A DNA stretch of 64,000 nt from Oceanomicrobium pacificus. Its GTDB lineage: Bacteria > Pseudomonadota > Alphaproteobacteria > Rhodobacterales > Rhodobacteraceae. Position numbers and translations under genes: made by a program. Numbering within the stretch: the first letter of the stretch is position 1; the number at the start of each line of letters is the position of its first letter. This document shows positions 34,765 to 44,046 of this stretch, in pieces. The notes under the pieces were generated by a model. That model was given only the letters and a program-made list of their open reading frames with translations. It was not told the origin of the DNA and did not search any database. The DNA lies in NCBI RefSeq assembly GCF_009833495.1, contig NZ_WUWG01000003.1, forward strand, positions 868,001 to 932,000, read 5' to 3'.

Positions 34765-35232
34765 ATGGTCGACTATTGGGACTTCCTGCTGCGCCTCGGG
34801 CTAGCGCTGGCCTGCGGGCTGATCGTCGGGCTCGACCGCGAATTCAAACACAAGCCGCTCGGCGCGCGCACCTATATGCTGACCGCGATGGGCTGCTGCG
34901 CGTGGATGATGCTGACACAGAATTACGCGCTCGGCATCGCCGCGGGAACGGAACTGGCGCTCGACCCGACGCGGCTCATCCAGGGGCTCGTCGGCGCGAT
35001 CGGGTTTCTGGGCGCGGGCGCGATCATCTCATCGAACAGCGAGGGCCGCCTGCGCGGCGTGGCCAGCGGCACCGCGATCTGGGGCGTCGGCGCGATGGGG
35101 GTTGCCTGCGGCATGGGCTATTGGCGCGAAGCCCTAACGCTCGCGGTCGCCTTCGGCGTGGTGCTCAATGTCTATGATCTGGTGACGGAAGGCGACGGAG
35201 TGGACGAGCCTTCGGATGTGGAGAAGCGGTGA
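34765..35232 (+). CDS. MgtC/SapB-like membrane protein
   Basis: 155 residues with about four membrane helices. The family signature is LACGLIVGLDREFKHKPLGARTYMLTAMG, followed by LIQGLVGAIGFLGAGAII and GVASGTAIW. MgtC-type proteins are linked to magnesium limitation and regulation of F1Fo ATPase in pathogens; the SapB-type membrane domain is what is seen here, without the C-terminal ACT domain. GAAGGAG precedes the ATG. It stands alone between the transglycosylase and the NERD gene. Confidence 0.87.
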   Translation: MVDYWDFLLRLGLALACGLIVGLDREFKHKPLGARTYMLTAMGCCAWMMLTQNYALGIAAGTELALDPTRLIQGLVGAIGFLGAGAIISSNSEGRLRGVASGTAIWGVGAMGVACGMGYWREALTLAVAFGVVLNVYDLVTEGDGVDEPSDVEKR

Positions 35233-35309
35233 GGTTTTTGTAAGGGTTGATAGAACCTTCCTTGGCGCCCGCCTCCTATATAGCGTCGGCATCATTGGTT
35301 CTTAATTGA

Positions 35310-36089
35310 TCAAGACAACTTTCGAGTTCCACGGCACTTGGGGTAGGATATACACCCAAGAAAACGCTCTCCGCTTTTTCGATTTGCTCGCTCAACCATC
35401 CCCCCACCGCAACGCGGACAGGTTGCACCGGCTACACCGCGTTTGCCGGTTATGGTTTTGACATTTTGAACATGGTCTCGACGTGTTGTCTTGTTGGCTA
35501 AAAATGCTTGCCCTCTCAGCGCTGATGCACAGCGGGTGACGTCACTTTCCGTCAGTCGTATTTGGTCAAACTGTTTGATGTAGTGTGACAGGGCACGAAC
35601 GCTCCAAACCACATTTCCGGGCATTATCGTTTTTGGCCGTGCCGAACCAACGAACGCAACGACATTAAAAACTTGATGTTTTTCAAGCCCTGCTACCTCT
35701 TGAACGGCTCTAACGTGTTTGTAGTTTTGATGCGTCGGGTTCTGCATCTTGAACTTTTGACGATGAAGAGTCTGCGTCCAACTTCGTTGCTTAGCATCAC
35801 CAAATATCCAACCCGACATGTTTTTGGTTTCGACAACAAAAACCCCAAATCTAGAAATAACTACGTGATCAATTTGAGTAGTTCCATCTCGACACGGTAA
35901 AGTGAGGTCGTTTAAAATATGATAGTCGTCTTTTGGGAGCCTGGCCTTAAGCCCTCTTGCAACACGGCGCTCTCCAACCGCGCCGATGAAGTTTGGAGAC
36001 CTAATTAAACGCGCAAGAAGAAATAGCAGCCCGGCGAGAACGATGACAATGAAAACGGAGATGTCGCTGGAAGGTTCAGGTGCATTCAT
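35310..36089 (-). CDS. NERD-domain protein with C-terminal zinc ribbon
   Basis: 259 residues. One membrane helix lies at about 11-30. The NERD nuclease-related domain (about 37-150) includes GERRVARGLKARLP, the D-containing TQIDHVVISRFGVFVVETKNMSG, and WTQTLHRQKFKMQNP. The zinc ribbon at the C terminus is CPRCGGGMVERANRKSGERF with a final GCISYPKCRG, as in topoisomerase I C-terminal fingers. Composition is AT-rich, and the gene lies directly beside tRNA-Leu(GAG). It is likely an acquired gene. The function is unknown but DNA or RNA binding is expected. Confidence 0.85.
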   Translation of the reverse strand: MNAPEPSSDISVFIVIVLAGLLFLLARLIRSPNFIGAVGERRVARGLKARLPKDDYHILNDLTLPCRDGTTQIDHVVISRFGVFVVETKNMSGWIFGDAKQRSWTQTLHRQKFKMQNPTHQNYKHVRAVQEVAGLEKHQVFNVVAFVGSARPKTIMPGNVVWSVRALSHYIKQFDQIRLTESDVTRCASALRGQAFLANKTTRRDHVQNVKTITGKRGVAGATCPRCGGGMVERANRKSGERFLGCISYPKCRGTRKLS

Positions 36090-36321
36090 GCCGGAGCTCT
36101 ACCAATTTCGGCCTCAAAAAATCAATACAAAACGATCCGGTTTCACCAGACAAAATCACATCAGGTTAAGGGCGCAAAAGTAAGCAGAACATTGAAAGCA
36201 TTTCTGAAGACAGTTTTGTTAAAAAACAATTTCTGCTAGACCAAACAAAAGAGTAGGTCATCGAAATTGGTTGGTGCCCAGCAAGAACACGGAGGTCTAG
36301 GTCAACTAGTGTTCAGATGAT

Positions 36322-36409
36322 TGGTGCGGTCGAGAAGACTCGAACTTCCACGGGAGTTACCCCACAGCGACCTCAACGCTGCGCGTCTACCAATTCCGCC
36401 ACGACCGCA
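36322..36409 (-). tRNA. tRNA-Leu (anticodon GAG)
   Basis: 88 bases on the minus strand. It starts TGCGGTCGTGGCGGAATTGG and ends TTCGAGTCTTCTCGACCGCACCA-like, with encoded CCA. The anticodon arm is CAGCG-TTGAGGT-CGCTG, giving GAG. A long variable arm is present. It lies on the 3' side next to the NERD gene, so it could be an integration site of an older element. Confidence 0.95.
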
Positions 36410-36431
36410 CGTGATCAGGTAGGCTGGGGGC

Positions 36432-36460
36432 GATATAGCGAAGCGCTCGGGGGATGTGAA
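36432..36460 (-). promoter_or_regulatory. Promoter of tRNA-Leu(GAG)
   Basis: On the minus strand TTCACA (36460-36455) and TATATC (36437-36432), with a 17-base spacer, 22 bases before the tRNA. The distance is slightly long but a short leader is normal for tRNA genes. Confidence 0.55.
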
Positions 36461-36564
36461 GCGCAAAAAACGCCGCTCCGGAATTTTCCTGCGCGGCACC
36501 CCGCCCACTGGACATTTGGCCCGCGCTTGCGCAGATGAAGGCCAGTGCAGGACAGGAGCGGCAC

Positions 36565-37269
36565 ATGGTCGAATGGATCATCACCGATGGGCTGACGGAC
36601 TACCGGACGGCCGAGCGCGCCATGGAAGCGCGGGCCGCGCAGATCGCGGCGGGCACGGCGGAGGAAGCCGTCTGGCTTGTGGAACATCCGCCGCTCTACA
36701 CCGCCGGCACCTCTGCCAAGCCCGAAGACCTGACCGACCCCGACCGGTTCCCCGTCTACCCGACCAAGCGCGGCGGGCAATATACCTATCACGGGCCCGG
36801 GCAGCGCGTGGCCTATACGATGCTCGATGTCGGCAAGCGCGGGCGCGACGTGCGCTGTTTCGTCGACCAGCTGGAACGCTGGGTGATCGGCAGCCTCGCC
36901 ACATTTCAGGTGACGGGCGAGAAACGCACGGGCCGTGTCGGCGTCTGGGTGACGCGCCCCGACCGCCCGCCCCTGCCCGACGGCAGCCCGGCGGAAGACA
37001 AGATTGCCGCCATCGGCATCCGCCTGCGCCGCTGGATCTCGTTTCACGGCATCTCGGTCAATGTCGATCCGGCGCTGGAGGATTTTTCCGGCATCGTGCC
37101 CTGCGGGATCACCGATCACGGGGTGACGAGCCTCGTCGACCTCGGCCTGCCGGTCACCATGGCGGATCTCGACCTCGTGTTGCGCGCGCAGTTCGAGACG
37201 CTGTTCGACAGCCCGACCGTTACCACGGACGATACGGCGCTGCTCGCCGCCGCGGACGCCCCGGCTTGA
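36565..37269 (+). CDS. lipB: Lipoyl(octanoyl) transferase
   Basis: 234 residues. The LipB/LplA fold shows [19 protein letters not shown], then [16 protein letters not shown], and the catalytic cysteine in [13 protein letters not shown] with the lysine in the [13 protein letters not shown] region. The enzyme transfers octanoyl from acyl carrier protein to the lipoyl domains of 2-oxoacid dehydrogenases and the glycine cleavage H protein. The ATG at 36565 follows CAGGAG; the earlier ATG at 36535 lacks a site. It precedes ctaD on the same strand. Confidence 0.92.
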   Translation: MVEWIITDGLTDYRTAERAMEARAAQIAAGTAEEAVWLVEHPPLYTAGTSAKPEDLTDPDRFPVYPTKRGGQYTYHGPGQRVAYTMLDVGKRGRDVRCFVDQLERWVIGSLATFQVTGEKRTGRVGVWVTRPDRPPLPDGSPAEDKIAAIGIRLRRWISFHGISVNVDPALEDFSGIVPCGITDHGVTSLVDLGLPVTMADLDLVLRAQFETLFDSPTVTTDDTALLAAADAPA

Positions 37270-37463
37270 ACGCAGCCGCTTGGCGGGGCGGTGTGGGTTG
37301 CGGGCGGGCGCTCACGGGCACGTGACGGTTCAAAAGTGGCAATCTGCGGCATCGCGGCAGTTGTGATTGGCGAAACGCTTCGCTAGAGACAACAATGACA
37401 AAAGACACGCGCGCACCCCGGGCATGGGGATTCGCGTCATAAGAGACGTTCAGGAGACCATTT

Positions 37464-39137
37464 ATGGCAGACGCAGCTGCACAGGCGCATGAAGAGCATG
37501 CCCGTCCGGGGTTCTTCACCCGGTGGTTCATGTCGACGAACCACAAGGATATCGGGATTCTCTATCTCTTCACCTCGGCGATTGTCGGGTTCATCTCGAT
37601 CCTCTTCACCGTCTATATGCGGATGGAGCTGATGGAACCGGGTGTCCAGTATATGTGCCTCGAAGGCGCATCGCTGGTCGCCCAGTCGGCGGATGCCTGT
37701 ACGCCCAACGGCCATCTGTGGAACGTGATGATCACCTATCACGGCATCCTGATGATGTTCTTCGTGGTCATTCCGGCCATGTTCGGCGGTTTCGGTAACT
37801 ATTTCATGCCGTTGCAGATCGGTGCACCGGACATGGCCTTCCCGCGGATGAACAACCTGAGCTTCTGGATGTATTTCGCGGGCTGTGCGCTCGGCATTGC
37901 CTCGCTGCTCTCTCCGGGCGGCAACGGCCAGCTCGGGTCGGGTGTCGGCTGGGTGCTCTATGCACCGCTGTCCACCAACGAAGCGGGCATGTCGATGGAC
38001 CTCGCGATCTTCGCGGTCCACGTCTCGGGTGCCTCCTCGATCCTCGGCGCGATCAACATGATCACGACCTTCCTGAACATGCGCGCGCCGGGCATGACGC
38101 TCTTCAAGGTGCCGCTCTTCGCCTGGTCGATCTTCGTCACCGCCTTCCTGATCCTGCTGTCCCTGCCGGTTCTGGCGGGCGCCATCACGATGCTGCTGAC
38201 GGACCGCAACTTCGGCACGACCTTCTTCGATCCGGCCGGCGGCGGTGATCCGGTGCTCTACCAGCACCTGCTCTGGTTCTTCGGCCATCCGGAAGTCTAC
38301 ATGATCATCGTGCCGGGCTTCGGCATCATCAGCCACGTGATCGCGACCTTCTCGCGCAAACCGATCTTCGGCTACATGCCGATGGTCTGGGCGATGATCG
38401 CGATCGGCGTCCTCGGCTTCGTCGTCTGGGCGCACCACATGTACACGGTGGGCATGTCGATCACCCAGCAGAGCTACTTCATGCTGGCGACCATGGTCAT
38501 CGCGGTGCCGACCGGGGTGAAGATCTTCTCCTGGATCGCGACCATGTGGGGCGGCTCCATCGAGTTCAAGACGCCGATGCTCTGGGCTTTCGGCTTCCTG
38601 TTCCTCTTCACCGTGGGCGGCGTGACCGGTGTGGTCCTGTCGCAGGCCGGTGTCGACCGCGCCTATCATGACACCTATTACGTCGTGGCCCACTTCCACT
38701 ATGTGATGTCGCTCGGCGCCGTCTTCTGCATCTTCGCCGGGATCTACTACTGGATCGGCAAGATGTCGGGCCGCCAGTATCCCGAATGGGCCGGCAAGCT
38801 GCATTTCTGGATGATGTTCATCGGGGCCAACCTGACCTTCTTCCCCCAGCACTTCCTGGGCCGTCAGGGCATGCCGCGCCGCTACATCGACTATCCGGAA
38901 GCCTTCGCCTACTGGAACTACATCTCCTCCTGGGGTGCGTTCCTGTCCTTCGCCTCCTTCCTCTTCTTCATCGGGATCGTCTTCTACACGCTGACCCGCG
39001 GCAAGAAGGTCGAGGATCCGGCATATTGGGGCGAAAGCGCGGACACGCTGGAATGGACCCTGCCGAACCCGCCGCCCGAACATACGTTCGAGACGCTGCC
39101 CACGCAGGACATGTGGGACAAGCATCCGCAGCATTGA
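37464..39137 (+). CDS. ctaD: Cytochrome c oxidase subunit I (aa3 type)
   Basis: 557 residues with twelve membrane helices. Heme and copper ligands are seen in their usual segments: the low-spin heme histidine in [10 protein letters not shown], the CuB ligands in [17 protein letters not shown] and [10 protein letters not shown], and the heme a3 histidine in [10 protein letters not shown]- and K-channel residues (N-terminal [10 protein letters not shown] region, YVVAHFHYV) are retained. This is the catalytic subunit of terminal oxidase. CAGGAG precedes the ATG. The subunit II and III genes are not next to it. Confidence 0.95.
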   Translation: MADAAAQAHEEHARPGFFTRWFMSTNHKDIGILYLFTSAIVGFISILFTVYMRMELMEPGVQYMCLEGASLVAQSADACTPNGHLWNVMITYHGILMMFFVVIPAMFGGFGNYFMPLQIGAPDMAFPRMNNLSFWMYFAGCALGIASLLSPGGNGQLGSGVGWVLYAPLSTNEAGMSMDLAIFAVHVSGASSILGAINMITTFLNMRAPGMTLFKVPLFAWSIFVTAFLILLSLPVLAGAITMLLTDRNFGTTFFDPAGGGDPVLYQHLLWFFGHPEVYMIIVPGFGIISHVIATFSRKPIFGYMPMVWAMIAIGVLGFVVWAHHMYTVGMSITQQSYFMLATMVIAVPTGVKIFSWIATMWGGSIEFKTPMLWAFGFLFLFTVGGVTGVVLSQAGVDRAYHDTYYVVAHFHYVMSLGAVFCIFAGIYYWIGKMSGRQYPEWAGKLHFWMMFIGANLTFFPQHFLGRQGMPRRYIDYPEAFAYWNYISSWGAFLSFASFLFFIGIVFYTLTRGKKVEDPAYWGESADTLEWTLPNPPPEHTFETLPTQDMWDKHPQH

Positions 39138-39143
39138 GCCGCG

Positions 39144-39743
39144 ATGGCAGAGTTTGACAAAGACAGGAACGGGGCCGGTGCAGATGCATCGGCCCCGCGC
39201 CGTTCAGGCGATGCCGATGGCCTGCGCCCTTCGGACCGGCGCCCGCCCCTGCCCGCGACCGAACCGCTCTATGCGGTGACGCTCTGGCCCCACAGGTCGC
39301 TGAGCGAAACCGGCTTCCGCACACTCCTCCTGATCGTCTTCGCCGGGCTGGTCATTCCCGTCCTGCCCTTTCTCGGCTCGCCGGTGGCGCTGGTGCTCAT
39401 CCTCTTCGCGCTGGCGACGCTGGCGCTCCTCTGGCTGCTCCTGCGCCGCAACTATCGCGACGCCCGCCTGCAGGAGGACCTGCGGCTCTGGCGTGGGCTG
39501 ATCCTTGTCGAGCGGCGCGAGGCAGACGGGCGCGAACGGATCTGGCACGCGGACCCGACATGGGTGGGACTCACCTGCCGCGAACAGGGCGGTCCGGTCG
39601 ACCATTACCTGACGCTCACCGGCAACGGACGCACGATCGAGCTTGGCGCATTCCTCAGCCCCGAGGAGCGGCAGCAGCTCTCCGAGGAACTGGACGCGGC
39701 CCTGACCCGCGCACGCAGCGCCGACCATCCAGCGAACGGGTGA
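39144..39743 (+). CDS. DUF2244 membrane protein
   Basis: 199 residues. Two membrane helices lie at about 58-100 (LLLIVFAGLVIPVLPFLG and ALVLILFALATLALL). A cytoplasmic or periplasmic domain with RRNYRDARLQEDLRLW and RIWHADPTWVGL follows. This is DUF2244, a family commonly found next to cytochrome oxidase genes in alphaproteobacteria. It begins 6 bases after ctaD, so it is probably co-transcribed with it. The function is unknown; an assembly role is only suggested by the neighbour. Confidence 0.8.
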   Translation: MAEFDKDRNGAGADASAPRRSGDADGLRPSDRRPPLPATEPLYAVTLWPHRSLSETGFRTLLLIVFAGLVIPVLPFLGSPVALVLILFALATLALLWLLLRRNYRDARLQEDLRLWRGLILVERREADGRERIWHADPTWVGLTCREQGGPVDHYLTLTGNGRTIELGAFLSPEERQQLSEELDAALTRARSADHPANG

Positions 39744-39878
39744 CGCGCGCGGACCTTGCGACCGCGCATTGGCGCCGATCACCAATTGAGATGCGTGATG
39801 AACCGAAACGGGATTTCATCACAGATCGGTCGTCGATTGCCATGCTAACCTGCTGACTTTGAAAAGTGGGGGATAGTC

Positions 39879-40226
39879 ATGAAAACCATAGTGAAACTGG
39901 TTGCGTGTGTTGTTGCCGTCTCGGTTCCCTTTGCCGGCATCGCGCAGGATATCAAGCCGGGCACCCGGATCACCGTCACCTCGGACTGGCACGCCAAAAA
40001 CGGTGGGCCGTACAGCCCGAACATTGTGTCGTGCAACTCCAATAGTGGGCTTTGCCTGAAAGACACCGGCACATCGGCACAGGTCAATGCCATGACCAAA
40101 ACCGCCAAGGGCTTGCAGGTCGTGTTCAAGGATTACGGCGTCGTCTACATGTTTCGCCCCGGCGGCAAGGGCACATTTCACGATATGAACGGAAAGCAGA
40201 CTGGGACTTTTGCATGGGTCCAGTAG
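39879..40226 (+). CDS. Small secreted protein
   Basis: 115 residues. A signal peptide runs to about residue 22 (VAVSVPFAGIAQ). The mature part shows two cysteines (VSCNSNSGLCLKD), which may form a disulfide, and ends in GTFAWVQ. No domain is recognised. It is followed by a strong terminator. The pattern GTRITVTSDW with later GVVYMFRPGGKG suggests a small beta-sandwich. The function is unknown. Confidence 0.7.
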   Translation: MKTIVKLVACVVAVSVPFAGIAQDIKPGTRITVTSDWHAKNGGPYSPNIVSCNSNSGLCLKDTGTSAQVNAMTKTAKGLQVVFKDYGVVYMFRPGGKGTFHDMNGKQTGTFAWVQ

Positions 40227-40239
40227 CGCGCCAAACACC

Positions 40240-40263
40240 AAGGGCCGGCAAGTGCCGGCCCTT
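40240..40263. terminator. Bidirectional intrinsic terminator
   Basis: AAGGGCCGGC (40240-40249), loop AAGT, GCCGGCCCTT (40254-40263), followed by T. It lies between the small secreted protein gene and the convergent gatB/yqeY-like gene. Confidence 0.8.
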
Positions 40264-40286
40264 TCAAACAACTTTGTCGCCTTGGT

Positions 40287-40742
40287 TCAGGTCAGCGCCG
40301 ATTTGACCTTGGCGCCGACCTTGCCGAAATCCATCTGGCCGGCATAGTTGGACTTCAACTCGCCCATGATCTTGCCCATGTCGCGCACCGATTCCGCGCC
40401 GACCTTCTTGATCGCCGCGCGAATGGCCACGTCGACCTCCTCAGCGTCCATCTGGCGCGGCATGAATTCCTCGATCACCTTGATCTCGGCCCGTTCCTGC
40501 TCTGCCAGTTCCAGCCGCCCGGCCTCTTCATAGACGCGCGCGCTCTCGACCCGCTGCTTCGACATCTTGGCCAGAATGGCGAGGATTTCGTCATCCGATA
40601 CGCCGGTCGCGCCATCGTCGCCCCGGGCCGCAATGTCGCGATCCTTGATTGCGGCATTGATCAGCCGGAGCGTGCTCAGCCGCTCGTTTTCGCGGGACTT
40701 CATGGCCTCCTTGAGTGCCTGGTTGAGTCTGTCGCGCAGCAT
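40287..40742 (-). CDS. GatB/YqeY-domain protein
   Basis: 151 residues. It opens with LRDRLNQALKEAMKSRENERLSTLRLI and continues with VYEEAGRLELAEQERAEIKVIEEFMPRQM, the YqeY signature. The fold equals the C-terminal tRNA-binding domain of GatB, the amidotransferase subunit that makes Gln-tRNA and Asn-tRNA. The stand-alone family is common, and its role is not well defined. It is divergent from carA. A terminator shared with the upstream gene lies at its 3' end. Confidence 0.87.
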   Translation of the reverse strand: MLRDRLNQALKEAMKSRENERLSTLRLINAAIKDRDIAARGDDGATGVSDDEILAILAKMSKQRVESARVYEEAGRLELAEQERAEIKVIEEFMPRQMDAEEVDVAIRAAIKKVGAESVRDMGKIMGELKSNYAGQMDFGKVGAKVKSALT

Positions 40743-40871
40743 TTTTCACCCCCAAAGGTGTCTGTATCCGTTTACAAGGGGCCCAATATAGGGATTGCAG
40801 CGTCCGGGATCAACCATGGTGCAACTTTCTAAGGCACTGATAATCAACACTATTATTCTTCGTGACTGTGC

Positions 40872-40900
40872 TTGACCTGCGGGCATGGCCACCGTATTTT
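40872..40900 (+). promoter_or_regulatory. Promoter of carA
   Basis: TTGACC (40872-40877) and TATTTT (40895-40900) with a 17-base spacer; carA starts at 40931. A good sigma-70 type promoter. No pyrimidine or arginine operator is identified. Confidence 0.65.
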
Positions 40901-40930
40901 CCGCCAAATTCCACTATAGGATCGAAACCC

Positions 40931-42127
40931 ATGTCCCTGTCCGCGCCGTCTGACCAGGCACTGGCCACCGCGCCTGCGCCCCAGAGCAACCCGACAGCCT
41001 GCCTCGTGCTGGCCGATGGACAGGTGTTCTTCGGACGAGGGTTCGGGGCCGAAGGGATCGCGGTTGCGGAACTCTGCTTCAACACCGCGATGACCGGCTA
41101 TCAGGAAATCATGACCGACCCGAGCTATGCCGGACAAGTCGTGACCTTCACCTTCCCGCATATCGGCAATACCGGCGTCACGCCTGAGGATGACGAGCGC
41201 GCCGACCCGGCCGCGGCCGGCATGGTGGTGCGCTGGGACCCGACCGCACCGTCGAACTGGCGCGCCGCCGACGACCTGTCGGCCTGGCTCGCCAAGCGCG
41301 ACCGGATCGGCATCGGCGCTGTGGACACGCGCCGCCTGACCCGTGCCATCCGGATGCAGGGCGCGCCGCATGTCGCCATCCAGCATGCGGCAGACGGCCA
41401 GTTCGATGTGGACGGGCTTCTGGAAAAGGCGCGCAGCTTCAAGGGACTCGAAGGGGCCGATCTGGCCAAGGACGTCACCTGTGCGCAGTCCTTCCGCTGG
41501 GACGACATGCGCTGGGCCTGGCCCGACGGCTACCCCAAGCAGACCGAGGCGCGCCACAAGGTCGTGGCGCTCGACTATGGTGCGAAACGCAACATCCTGC
41601 GTTGCCTGGCGTCGGCCGGCTGCGACGTGACGGTCCTGCCCGCGACGGCAACTGCCGAGGAAGTGCTCGCGCACAATCCCGACGGGGTTTTCCTGTCGAA
41701 CGGTCCGGGCGACCCGGCCGCGACCGGCACCTATGCCGTGCCGATGATCCGGCACCTGATCGCGGAGACCGACCTGCCGATCTTCGGCATCTGCCTCGGC
41801 CACCAGATGCTGGCGCTGGCGCTCGGGGCCCGCACCCTGAAGATGAGCCACGGCCATCACGGCGCCAACCATCCGGTGAAGGACAAGGACACGGGCAAGG
41901 TGGAGATCACCTCGATGAACCACGGGTTTGCCGTCGACAGCCAGTCCCTGCCCGAGGGTGTGGTGGAAACCCATGTCTCGCTCTTCGACGGGTCGAACTG
42001 CGGTATCCGCATGGTCGACCGGCCGGTCTTCTCGGTCCAGTACCATCCCGAAGCCAGCCCCGGTCCGCAGGACAGCTACTATCTGTTCGAGCGGTTCGCC
42101 GCCGCCATGGACGCGCGAAAAGGCTAA
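40931..42127 (+). CDS. carA: Carbamoyl-phosphate synthase small subunit
   Basis: 398 residues. The N-terminal domain has FGRGFGAEG and FNTAMTGYQEIMTDPSYAGQ. The C-terminal glutamine amidotransferase has the oxyanion SNGPGDPAA, the nucleophilic cysteine in FGICLGHQMLAL and the histidine/glutamate in VQYHPEASPGP. It supplies ammonia to the large subunit CarB for pyrimidine and arginine synthesis. CarB is not adjacent. The promoter and an ATG at 40931 are clear; the ORF upstream of it is non-coding. Confidence 0.93.
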   Translation: MSLSAPSDQALATAPAPQSNPTACLVLADGQVFFGRGFGAEGIAVAELCFNTAMTGYQEIMTDPSYAGQVVTFTFPHIGNTGVTPEDDERADPAAAGMVVRWDPTAPSNWRAADDLSAWLAKRDRIGIGAVDTRRLTRAIRMQGAPHVAIQHAADGQFDVDGLLEKARSFKGLEGADLAKDVTCAQSFRWDDMRWAWPDGYPKQTEARHKVVALDYGAKRNILRCLASAGCDVTVLPATATAEEVLAHNPDGVFLSNGPGDPAATGTYAVPMIRHLIAETDLPIFGICLGHQMLALALGARTLKMSHGHHGANHPVKDKDTGKVEITSMNHGFAVDSQSLPEGVVETHVSLFDGSNCGIRMVDRPVFSVQYHPEASPGPQDSYYLFERFAAAMDARKG

Positions 42128-42180
42128 AGATTTAGCCAAATTTTAACGCGACCCGCCAATCCTCCGCCAAGGGGGATCGG

Positions 42181-44046
42181 ATGGGCAATCTTTTCACGGA
42201 TCTGGACAAAGCACCGCCGGACCGGTACGACGCGCTTGCGGTGCCGCTCGGGCGGCTTCTGATGCGCAGCGGCGCGCTCCACCGGGAAGAGCTTGAACTC
42301 GGGCTCCTTCTGCAACGGCGCCAGAATGCCCCGCTCGGGGATATTCTCGTGGCCGAAAACCTCGCGGCGCGCGTCGATGTCCACGCGGCGCTCGCGCGGC
42401 AGGCGGGGCTAGCGCGCGTCAATCCCGATCACGCGCCGCCCGACCCTGCCCTTGTCGATCTCCTGCCGCTTGACGCCGAACTGGCGCTCCTTTGCCTGCC
42501 CTGGCGCTGGATCGACGGGCGTATCCTCATCCTGATTGCCGATCCGCGGCGCGAACGGGATGTGCGCGCGCTCTGTCATGCCGAAAGCGTCGGTCCGGTC
42601 ACCTGCCTGCTGGCGCCGGCCGGCGCGATCCGCCGGTCACTCCTGTCCCAACGGGGCGTCGAACTGGGGGCACGCGCGCGCGACCGCTGCCCCGACGGGT
42701 TCAGCTGCCGCGATCTGGAACGCCCCGTGCAGCGGCTGCGCCTGTCGCTGGCGCTGCTGGCCCTTCTTCTGCTGCTGGGGCTCTGGCCAACCGTGGCGGC
42801 AAGTCTGGCGGTCTGGACGGTCCTGGTGGCAGCGATGGGGCTGACCGCGCTGCGGCTCGTCGCGCTGGCGCCCGCGTCGGGGCGCGTGGCCCCGGACCGG
42901 CGCCCGGTCCCGCTGACCGGCCGACGGCCCAAAGTCTCGGTCCTGATCCCCTTGCGGGACGAAGCCGCGATCCTGCCGGCCCTTCTGACCGCACTTGGCC
43001 GCTTGACCTATCCGCGCGCGCTTCTCGACGTGAAGCTGCTGGTGGAAGCCGATGACCGGAGCACGCGCAACGCACTTGGCGCAATCGTCTTGCCGCCGTG
43101 GATCACGGTGACGATCGTGCCGCCCGACGGGCTCCGCACCAAGCCCAAGGCGATGAACCTGGCGCTCGATTTCTGCGACGGGCAGATCATCGGTATTCTG
43201 GATGCGGAGGACCGGCCCGATCCCGACCAGATCGACCTCGCGGTGCGGGCGCTTGCGCAAGCCCCGCCCCGCGTGGCCTGTGTGCAGGCTCGGCTCGATT
43301 TCTACAACCGCCGCGCCAACTGGCTGTCGCGTCTCTTCACCATCGAATATGCGGCCTGGTTCCGCTGCCTGCTGCCCGCGTTGCAGCGGCTGGGCGCACC
43401 GATACCCCTCGGCGGAACCTCGGTCTATTTCCGGCGCGCGGCGCTGGAGCAGCTGGGCGGCTGGGACGCGCACAACGTGACCGAAGATGCCGACCTCGGC
43501 CTCCGGCTTGCCCGGTTCGGCTACCGGTGCGAGATGCTCGACAGCACCACATGGGAGGAGGCCAACGCCCGCATCCGACCCTGGCTGCGGCAGCGCGGCC
43601 GGTGGATCAAGGGCTATATCGTGACGTGGCGCACCCATATGCGCCACCCCCGCGCGGCCTTGCGAGACCTCGGACCGGGCCGCTTCGTGATGGCCAACCT
43701 GCTCTTTCTCGGCAGCATCATCGGATTTCTGGCGCAGCCCGCGCATATCCTTTTGTGGCTGCAGGTGCTCGGCATCAGCCATCTGCCCGGCCTGCCCGGC
43801 CCTGTGGTTCTGCTGACGCTCGGCCTGCTGCCATGGGTCGTGAATTTCGCGCTGCAATGGCGCGGCACGCGCCGTGCGGGCTGTGCGGGGCTGATGGTCT
43901 GGGTGCCGTGTTTCACGATCTACTGGACGCTGGCAGCGCTCGCGGCCTATCGCGCCCTGATCGGGCTATTGTTCCACCCGTTTGCCTGGGCCAAGACCCC
44001 GCATGGCGCGGGGCGGGACCCCCTTGTCACCCGACCGTCAGGCTGA
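42181..44046 (+). CDS. MshEN-GT2 fusion: c-di-GMP-linked glycosyltransferase
   Basis: 621 residues. The N-terminal region (about 20-70) fits the MshEN c-di-GMP-binding pattern: LGRLLMRSGALHREELELG followed by QNAPLGDIL. Two membrane helices follow (about 188-228). The GT2 catalytic core runs from about 250 (VSVLIPLRDE), with DAED at 341-344, TEDAD at 434-438 and QRGRW at 471-475, the motifs of processive synthases. More membrane helices close the protein. It is likely a c-di-GMP-activated exopolysaccharide synthase, by analogy with NfrB/BcsA. There is no obvious partner gene. Confidence 0.82.
   Translation: MGNLFTDLDKAPPDRYDALAVPLGRLLMRSGALHREELELGLLLQRRQNAPLGDILVAENLAARVDVHAALARQAGLARVNPDHAPPDPALVDLLPLDAELALLCLPWRWIDGRILILIADPRRERDVRALCHAESVGPVTCLLAPAGAIRRSLLSQRGVELGARARDRCPDGFSCRDLERPVQRLRLSLALLALLLLLGLWPTVAASLAVWTVLVAAMGLTALRLVALAPASGRVAPDRRPVPLTGRRPKVSVLIPLRDEAAILPALLTALGRLTYPRALLDVKLLVEADDRSTRNALGAIVLPPWITVTIVPPDGLRTKPKAMNLALDFCDGQIIGILDAEDRPDPDQIDLAVRALAQAPPRVACVQARLDFYNRRANWLSRLFTIEYAAWFRCLLPALQRLGAPIPLGGTSVYFRRAALEQLGGWDAHNVTEDADLGLRLARFGYRCEMLDSTTWEEANARIRPWLRQRGRWIKGYIVTWRTHMRHPRAALRDLGPGRFVMANLLFLGSIIGFLAQPAHILLWLQVLGISHLPGLPGPVVLLTLGLLPWVVNFALQWRGTRRAGCAGLMVWVPCFTIYWTLAALAAYRALIGLLFHPFAWAKTPHGAGRDPLVTRPSG

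Noticed and set aside
37437-39134. 565-codon antisense frame over ctaD
   Set aside because: Histidine- and arginine-rich shadow typical of a GC-rich antisense strand; ctaD is unmistakable.
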